A stretch of DNA of 10,598 bases from Gammaproteobacteria bacterium (GTDB taxonomy: Bacteria; Pseudomonadota; Gammaproteobacteria; Xanthomonadales; Marinicellaceae), in NCBI GenBank assembly GCA_030426705.1, contig JAUHXW010000076.1, positions 1 through 10,598 of the forward strand. Reading direction: 5' to 3'. A program made the position numbers and the translations under genes. Under the pieces are notes generated by a model. It was not told the DNA's origin. It saw only the letters and a list, made by a program, of their open reading frames with translations, and did not search any database. Of this stretch, positions 5,844 to 10,598 are shown one piece after another (positions within the stretch are counted from its first letter, which is position 1; each line of letters begins with the position of its first letter).

Positions 5844-6253
5844 TGCTAACTTTAAGATTTTCATTGTTTGTCCTTGGGTTGGTCACAGCAAACAATGTTT
5901 CAGCAACTGACTTGATATACAAAAATGCTTTTGAAAACACTGCTCTGGTGAGCGGTTTAGTAAGTGGCATCAGTAGCACTGAACTCATTTTAAACTTACA
6001 ATCAAATGGAGTAGATGAAAGTTTATCGATCACACAAAATGGTACTTTCGTATTTAATAATTACATTGCTGTGGGTGAACAATGGCAGGTCTTGATTCAA
6101 CAGCTTCCCAATTCGCCTTCACAACAAAACTGTGCCATGACAGGAAGCTCAGGAATTATGACAGGTTCAGGTATAGATTCAGTGGTAATCAGTTGTAATG
6201 CCAATGCCTGGAACTGGGATGAAATGAATTGGGACGAAGGCGGCTGGAATTAA
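5840..6253 (+). CDS. small secreted protein with Cys-paired repeat domain and Trp/Asn-rich tail
   Basis: 137 residues. Its ATG overlaps the upstream stop codon (ATGA, 5840-5843), indicating translational coupling; a second in-frame ATG at 5843 is an alternative start. The signal peptide is 1-22 with cleavage at V-S-A|T-D. The mature chain opens TDLIYKNAFENT, carrying the motif LIYKNAFE at 25-32. Residues about 36-120 resemble the ~80-residue Ig-like repeat found in many gammaproteobacterial surface proteins: V-S-G-L-V-S-G-I, then L-N-L-Q-S-N-G near 51-57, N-G-T-F-V-F (67-72), and a close with C98 and C119 in V-V-I-S-C-N. The cysteines could form a disulfide. The tail WNWDEMNWDEGGWN (124-137) contains four tryptophans and a repeated NWDE. 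No anchor is seen. Inferred to work with the repeat fibre protein, perhaps as a capping or binding partner; function unknown. Confidence 0.75.
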   Translation: MMLTLRFSLFVLGLVTANNVSATDLIYKNAFENTALVSGLVSGISSTELILNLQSNGVDESLSITQNGTFVFNNYIAVGEQWQVLIQQLPNSPSQQNCAMTGSSGIMTGSGIDSVVISCNANAWNWDEMNWDEGGWN

Positions 6254-6269
6254 TTGACTCTTAAATAAC

Positions 6270-6302
6270 AAGCCACAGCTAACCTTTCACTGTGGCTTTT
6301 TC
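6270..6302 (+). terminator. intrinsic terminator after the surface-protein operon
   Basis: AAGCCACAG (6270-6278) pairs with CTGTGGCTT (6290-6298) around an 11-nt loop, giving a perfect 9-bp stem. The T-run at 6297-6301 (TTTTT) follows directly. It lies 16 bp after the stop codon at 6253. On the minus strand the T-tail is weaker, but it may also end the convergent MATE transcript. Confidence 0.85.
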
Positions 6303-6310
6303 CTTGAATA

Positions 6311-7642
6311 TTAAAGTTTGTCTAACCTGCCTCTCGTATAAACCCAGGCCACAACTGCACTGAGTAAAACTATGCTCACAATGGCCCAAAATATTGAATA
6401 CAAACCGAAATCCATCACATTAATCAGCAGATAAAAGGCAAAAATGGGCAAAACCATTTGTCGCAAGATGCCAATGACTAATGGAAACAGCGGGCGTTTG
6501 ATGGCCTGTAAGACCGCATTAGAACAGAACAGCAGCATGTAGCCGAAAAAGGCAAAGGCATCTGCGCGTAAATAATAAACGCCGACAGAAACAATTTCCT
6601 CGTTATCAGAAAACTGAGTCATCATCAGTGGCGATAAAAAAATCATGGTGGGGATAAATACCACCGAAATTAAAGCAGCTAATTTCAATGACTTATGATA
6701 GATTTCTTTGACCCGTTCGATGTTGTTGGCACCGTAATTTTGCCCCACCAAAGCCATCACAGAAGCATTCAAACCCAATGCGGGCATCAACAGTAACTGC
6801 TCAATACGAATACCGACTGAATATCCAGCCACCGGATGATCACCAAATTTTGAAATAAAATAAATGGTGATAAAACCACCAATGATGATGGTTAACATAT
6901 TCATGCTGGCCGGCATAATTTGTGCCAACAATTGTTTCCAATGTGACAAATCAAATGCCGGCATGGACCAGGTTTTGACTTCATTCTTCAACACCAACAA
7001 CAAATACAAAGATGAGCCAAATTTAATCACCAAAGTGGACCAAGCCAACCCGGCCACCCCAAAGTCAAAACCATAGATAAACAAAGGATTCAGCAGCCAA
7101 TTGGCCAAGAAACCAAACATCAAGACATTGCGATAACTGGTGGTGTTACCATGCGCAATCAAAGCACCGGCAAAACAGCTGGTCAAATTAAAAAAAACAT
7201 TACCCCATAGAATCACTGATGTGTAATCCCATGCCAGGTTAACAATCTGTCCGTCATCACTGAGATAATTCAGTAAATCCTGAGCAAACAACAAACCCAA
7301 AACAAGGATCACCAAAGACAGAAACCAGGTGATACCATGCGAACAATCAATCCATGCCCTGACTTGCTTTTTATTACCTGACCCCAAATCAGAGGCTACC
7401 ATAGCTGAAGTACCAGCCTGTAAGCCCATGCCCAAAGCCAAAAATAAAGCAAACACAATACTGGCAATTGACAACCCCGACAACGCAACATCTGAAATAC
7501 GCCCAGCAAACCAATTATCTGTCAGGTTATACAAGGTATTGAACACCATGCCCAAAGCAGCCGGAACACCGATGCGAATCATATGCTTATAAACTGAACC
7601 TTGGGTCAAGTCTTTGTCGTTGTTAACTGTGGAGGCTTTCAT
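6311..7642 (-). CDS. MATE family multidrug/Na+ or H+ antiporter
   Basis: 443 residues with about 12 hydrophobic segments, the standard MATE size and topology of two six-helix halves. Family features include G-x-x-F-N-T-L-Y-N-L-T-D-N-W-F-A-G in helix 1 (31-47) and A-L-S-G-L-S-I-A (53-60). N-P-L-F-I-Y-G-F-D-F-G-V-A-G-L-A-W-S-T (185-203) is the classic block at the end of the first half. In the second half P-A-L-G-L-N-A-S-V-M-A-L-V-G-Q-N-Y-G-A-N (287-306) is equally diagnostic. MATE proteins sit in the inner membrane and export cationic drugs, dyes or metabolites in exchange for Na+ or H+; the substrate here cannot be read from sequence. It lies alone on the minus strand, convergent with the surface-protein operon and divergent from the beta-propeller gene. 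The start agrees with family N-termini; the ribosome site is weak. Confidence 0.93.
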   Translation of the reverse strand: MKASTVNNDKDLTQGSVYKHMIRIGVPAALGMVFNTLYNLTDNWFAGRISDVALSGLSIASIVFALFLALGMGLQAGTSAMVASDLGSGNKKQVRAWIDCSHGITWFLSLVILVLGLLFAQDLLNYLSDDGQIVNLAWDYTSVILWGNVFFNLTSCFAGALIAHGNTTSYRNVLMFGFLANWLLNPLFIYGFDFGVAGLAWSTLVIKFGSSLYLLLVLKNEVKTWSMPAFDLSHWKQLLAQIMPASMNMLTIIIGGFITIYFISKFGDHPVAGYSVGIRIEQLLLMPALGLNASVMALVGQNYGANNIERVKEIYHKSLKLAALISVVFIPTMIFLSPLMMTQFSDNEEIVSVGVYYLRADAFAFFGYMLLFCSNAVLQAIKRPLFPLVIGILRQMVLPIFAFYLLINVMDFGLYSIFWAIVSIVLLSAVVAWVYTRGRLDKL

Positions 7643-7677
7643 AACAATTCAATCCAGAATCCAATCATTCTATCAAA

Positions 7678-7693
7678 CAAAGCGTGTGCTTTG
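7678..7693. other. short hairpin/inverted repeat in the MATE/beta-propeller spacer
   Basis: CAAAGC (7678-7683) and GCTTTG (7688-7693) are a perfect 6-bp inverted repeat around GTGT, 35 bp upstream of the MATE start. On the plus strand CGTTTTG follows. It could be an operator for MATE control or a chance palindrome. Confidence 0.35.
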
Positions 7694-7749
7694 CGTTTTG
7701 ACTATTAAGTGAAGTTTGCTTGATTCGTAAACAAAGGTCTCTTTAAAAC

Positions 7750-7788
7750 TTTTTTCAGGGTTTTTTCAGGTCTTTTTCAGGTAAAAAA
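7750..7788. repeat. three 11-bp direct repeats with phased T/A tracts
   Basis: TTTTTTCAGG at 7750-7759, TTTTTTCAGG at 7761-7770 and CTTTTTCAGG at 7772-7781 begin exactly 11 bp apart. An A6 tract follows at 7783-7788. Tract centres are about 11, 11.5 and 10.5 bp apart, near one helical turn. The block lies about 45-85 bp upstream of the ATG at 7834, where promoter or activator elements would be expected. Confidence 0.7.
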
Positions 7789-7833
7789 TAATGGCTTTAA
7801 CATAATAGATAGTACTTCATATCTGGATTTAGC

Positions 7834-9792
7834 ATGAAATCGTTAGTCACATTATTCACTTTAATATGCATTTACTTTTCTAACTGCATGGCTCAGGTTT
7901 CCGAGTATCCAATTGCTGGGCAGTGGCCATATGGCCAGCCTTTTGCCATAGAAAAATATTCAAATGGCAACAATGATTTGATTTTTTACAGTGAAGGGAC
8001 GGTACTGCATATCGCTGACTTAAATTCACTGGGTGAAGTTCAAGCCTTGTCCTCTTTTCGAACCAATTATCTCGTCAAAAATATTGCCATCAGCCCAAAT
8101 GGACAAACACTGGTTATTAATGATGAAGACCAATGGATTAGTCTCCTGGATGTTAGCAACCCTCAATCGCCTATTCTTTTGGGTCGGTTTGACTTTGATG
8201 ATGAAAGTTTACCTGGTTATTTACAAGGTGGCAAACCCAAAGGTATGGACTTCATCAATGACACCACATTGGTTTCTGCGATTAGCCCCAAAGGCATATG
8301 GGCGCTGGATATTTCTGACCCACAAAACATTGCAGTCATCGGCGATATTTTTGAACCTGGCACTGATACGGTATCAGACGTGGCTATTTATGACCAGTAT
8401 GCTTTCGTTGCTGACGATTTAGATGGCTTAAGTGTTTATGATGTGTCCGATTTATCCAATATTTCATTGGTCCTGCGAGATGCCACTTACAGCAAAGCTC
8501 ATAACATAAATATAATAGATGATACGGCGTATATTGCTCGTAAAAGTGAAGGTGTCAGCTTGGCCAGCATTGATTTATTGCCCAACCTGTCTGTCACTGA
8601 AATAATTACTTTTTCTGATGATGTTGGTGACGCAAGAAAAGTCTATCCTCTTCCTGGTAGCTATCTAGCCATTGCGTCAGGTAGTGAGGGTGTTTTGATT
8701 TTTGACATTAATAATATGGCAGCACCAGTATTAATTCAAAGCTCAGGTACAACCTCACCTGGTATTATCGTCAAAGATTTTTTGATAGTGGGTTTAGATA
8801 GAGGAACTCCCAATGGGCAGTTTAAAAATGGTTTGGTTGTTTATAATACTGATGCCATGGGCACTGTGGGGGCTCTTCAAGAGCTTAGTTTCTCTCAGTT
8901 GCAGGAACCAACAGTTGATGTAGAGGTTTTTCAGGATAAGATTACTTTACTCATGGATGACGGTGGCGTAGTGGTTGTTGATAATTCAAATCCATATCGC
9001 CCCGAAACCTCACTGTGGTTACATCAGGATAGGAGAATCACCGCAGCAGTAAGTATAGAAAACTATCTGATTGCAGGTGAACCGCGTGAAGAATTACTGA
9101 TTACGGATATCAGCGATATCAATAATCCCGTAACAATACCTGGCTATGATATTGGCAATCGTTTCCCCAATCACATGATTGTACTGGACAACAATCATAT
9201 TTTGGTTGCTTATCGCGATGAAATTGAATGGTTAAACATAAGCCAGCAAGGAGCCACTGTAAGAGGTCATTGGTCTGGTTCTTTATTATTACGGGTGGCT
9301 AGAGATAATGAAATTATTGTTGCCATAGGTGGCACACAAATAACTATTTTAGATTTTTCATTGGTTGGTAACCCTGTCTTACTGGCCCAGCACACAACCA
9401 GCGATGTCATTAAAGATGTTGCTTTGGTTGATGATTATTTGTATTTGGCTCTTGGTTTGGGTGGCTTACAAATTTGGGACGTCAGTGACCCAGTGAATGC
9501 GAGTATTGTTTCTACCACTGAAACTTCACCCATGCCTATAGAAGGTATAGATATCCACAACCAAGTAGCCTATCTGGCATCAGGTGCTCTGTTTGGACTT
9601 TTGGAATATGACATTTCTGATTTGGCTGATCCACAACTTCTTAATTTTTACAAGACTCAATCTGATGGTGTTAAAGTGGTCGCAAATGATGATTTTCTGG
9701 TCGTGGCCGATGAAGCAGCGGGCGCGATTATATTCTCAAAGTCAGTACCTACAGAACCCCCTATATTCAAAAACGGCTTTGAGCAACTGTAA
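7834..9792 (+). CDS. secreted beta-propeller (LVIVD-repeat-like) protein with C-terminal FKNGFE motif
   Basis: 652 residues. A signal peptide covers about 1-20 (hydrophobic LVTLFTLICIYFSNCMA, cleavage after A20). The rest is built of about nine propeller-type repeats marked by (hydrophobic)-x-D-(V/I)-S-(D/N)-P strands: LLDVSNP (104-110), ALDISDP (157-163), VYDVSDL (201-207), IFDINNM (289-295), VVDNSNP (381-387), ITDISDI (423-429), ILDFSLV (505-511), IWDVSDP (547-553) and EYDISDL (591-597). Each is preceded by an A-x-x-A/V-x-x-x-x-G-L-like strand, as in LVIVD-repeat proteins. Such proteins are usually surface or periplasmic beta-propellers with unknown ligands. The chain ends P-P-IFKNGFEQL (642-652), with no membrane helix or basic tail behind it. 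The Shine-Dalgarno is weak (TGGA, 7824-7827). Its stop lies 2 bp from the stop of the convergent regulator gene. Confidence 0.88.
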   Translation: MKSLVTLFTLICIYFSNCMAQVSEYPIAGQWPYGQPFAIEKYSNGNNDLIFYSEGTVLHIADLNSLGEVQALSSFRTNYLVKNIAISPNGQTLVINDEDQWISLLDVSNPQSPILLGRFDFDDESLPGYLQGGKPKGMDFINDTTLVSAISPKGIWALDISDPQNIAVIGDIFEPGTDTVSDVAIYDQYAFVADDLDGLSVYDVSDLSNISLVLRDATYSKAHNINIIDDTAYIARKSEGVSLASIDLLPNLSVTEIITFSDDVGDARKVYPLPGSYLAIASGSEGVLIFDINNMAAPVLIQSSGTTSPGIIVKDFLIVGLDRGTPNGQFKNGLVVYNTDAMGTVGALQELSFSQLQEPTVDVEVFQDKITLLMDDGGVVVVDNSNPYRPETSLWLHQDRRITAAVSIENYLIAGEPREELLITDISDINNPVTIPGYDIGNRFPNHMIVLDNNHILVAYRDEIEWLNISQQGATVRGHWSGSLLLRVARDNEIIVAIGGTQITILDFSLVGNPVLLAQHTTSDVIKDVALVDDYLYLALGLGGLQIWDVSDPVNASIVSTTETSPMPIEGIDIHNQVAYLASGALFGLLEYDISDLADPQLLNFYKTQSDGVKVVANDDFLVVADEAAGAIIFSKSVPTEPPIFKNGFEQL

Positions 9793-9794
9793 AC

Positions 9795-10598
9795 TCAGGG
9801 GTTTTCTATATGCAGTAAAGTTGAATACCTGGAGTTTTGATCGATATTAACGATATACAGTAAATTATAGTTCTGGTGACTCATGGGAGGCTCCTCGTTG
9901 CTTCCCACCAGTCTATTGACCATATCAGGGATGGTGTTGCTATGACCAATTATCAGAATTCTTTTGCCTTGTTCTTTTTCCAGGAACTGTTTGACATCAA
10001 AAGACATCGGATAGTAAATTTTAAGCTCAACATCTCTGCCCGCTGTCACCAAATTGGCTGTTTGAATATTTCGTTTGAAGTTGGTGGTATAAACCGCATC
10101 AAACTGCACATCTTGCAAAACCCTGGCCCAATATTGAGCCCTTTTGATGCCTTGCTCGCTCAATTGAGGATCTTCTGCATCTGGTTCTTGCTTTTCAGTG
10201 TGCCGTAAAATAAAAAGTTGAACCTCATCTGTTTCTAATGAACTGGCACTGTCTTGTGATGTACTGCGAATCATTCGTTCGGCTGGTTTTGTTGGTTCCT
10301 TTTTGGCTGGGATATTCAAGTAAAAATAAGCCAACAACAAACCTGCTATAAAAAACAAAGGCCACAAAAAATAGTTGTTTTGACGCTTAACCACAACTTC
10401 TTTGACTGTATCACTGACCACATCATCCTTAGGCAGCTCCAGTTTATAGCCTATTTTATGTACGGTGGTGATTAAACCCTCACCCACCCCTGTTTGCTTA
10501 AACATTTTTCGCAAACGTGAAATGGCAGCTGGTATCACTTCCGGTGAACTCGGTTTATCTTTCCAGACTTCATCCATCAAATGATTGTTTTGTACCGT
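9795..10598 (-). CDS. membrane regulator: winged-helix DNA-binding domain, TM helix, histidine phosphatase domain (N-terminus cut off)
   Basis: Partial: the frame is open through the window end and encodes T-V-Q-N-N-H-L before M-D-E-V-W, so the true start lies beyond 10598. Numbering here takes the TTG codon at 10578-10580 as residue 1. Residues 1-50 are the C-terminal two-thirds of an OmpR/CadC-type winged helix: L-M-D-E-V-W, then A-I-S-R-L-R-K-M-F (19-27) and I-T-T-V-H-K-I-G-Y-K-L (37-47). A single membrane helix spans 71-89 (F-L-W-P-L-F-F-I-A-G-L-L-L-A-Y-F-Y-L-N), with a polar linker at 92-118. Residues 119-261 are a histidine phosphatase (SixA/phosphoglycerate-mutase superfamily) domain: L-R-H127-T-E-K, Y-T-T-N-F-K-R170-N-I-Q-T-A, and G-H213-S-N-T-I-P. 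The catalytic histidines and arginines are all present. Predicted topology puts the DNA-binding domain in the cytoplasm and the phosphatase in the periplasm. It converges with the beta-propeller gene. Confidence 0.85.
   Translation of the reverse strand, partial: TVQNNHLMDEVWKDKPSSPEVIPAAISRLRKMFKQTGVGEGLITTVHKIGYKLELPKDDVVSDTVKEVVVKRQNNYFLWPLFFIAGLLLAYFYLNIPAKKEPTKPAERMIRSTSQDSASSLETDEVQLFILRHTEKQEPDAEDPQLSEQGIKRAQYWARVLQDVQFDAVYTTNFKRNIQTANLVTAGRDVELKIYYPMSFDVKQFLEKEQGKRILIIGHSNTIPDMVNRLVGSNEEPPMSHQNYNLLYIVNIDQNSRYSTLLHIENP

Noticed and set aside
8033..8422. 129-codon plus-strand frame within the beta-propeller gene
   Set aside because: Out-of-frame shadow of a clear propeller-coding frame. 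The Trp/Phe/Leu-rich product has no coherent fold signature.
9763..9789. PEP-CTERM or LPXTG-like sorting signal
   Set aside because: No hydrophobic segment and no basic tail follow the motif, and the motif itself does not match.

Overview
The window looks like a chromosomal segment of an AT-rich, free-living Gammaproteobacterium. I infer a Marinicella-like marine lineage near the Xanthomonadales. The reasons are an RssA-type patatin, a DUF885 lipoprotein, a membrane-anchored ToxR/CadC-type regulator, and secreted proteins carrying a short (I/L)(F/Y)KN(G/A)FE motif of a kind I recall from that group. This placement is inference; there is no rRNA or other marker gene. I see no tRNA, insertion sequence, phage gene or CRISPR array.

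Layout. 1-142 is the 3' end of an ADP-ribosylglycohydrolase, followed on the same strand by yjbQ (196-609). Convergent to yjbQ, with no base between the stop codons, is a small conserved protein of unknown function (610-1044, minus). Divergent from that, across only 52 bp, is a patatin-like phospholipase (1097-2041, plus). It converges on a DUF885 HExxPGHH metallopeptidase-like lipoprotein (2081-3970, minus); a hairpin lies between them. A 256-bp AT-rich spacer (3971-4226) holds divergent promoters and a nine-codon reading frame. Then comes a two-gene secreted cassette: a coiled-coil plus 15-residue-repeat, probably trimeric beta-helical surface protein (4227-5843), overlapped by 4 bp by a small secreted protein with a Trp/Asn-rich tail (5840-6253). 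A good intrinsic terminator at 6270-6302 separates it from a convergent MATE transporter (6311-7642, minus). A 191-bp divergent spacer contains a hairpin and phased T-tract repeats. It is followed by a secreted beta-propeller (LVIVD-repeat-like) protein ending in IFKNGFEQL (7834-9792, plus). The last gene, minus strand and cut by the window end, encodes a winged-helix DNA-binding domain, one membrane helix and a histidine-phosphatase domain in a single chain (9795-10598).

How the genes relate. Most genes here are single transcription units arranged head-to-head or tail-to-tail with very short gaps. The only convincing operon is the repeat protein and its overlapping small partner. Four to five products are predicted to be exported, so the second half of the window is mostly about the cell envelope and surface.

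Best candidates for something new are: (1) the wHTH-TM-histidine phosphatase regulator, which has all expected catalytic residues; (2) the shared KN(G/A)FE motif, at the extreme C-terminus of one secreted protein and right after the signal peptide of another; (3) the translationally coupled repeat-protein/Trp-tail pair; (4) the phased T-tracts upstream of the beta-propeller gene.
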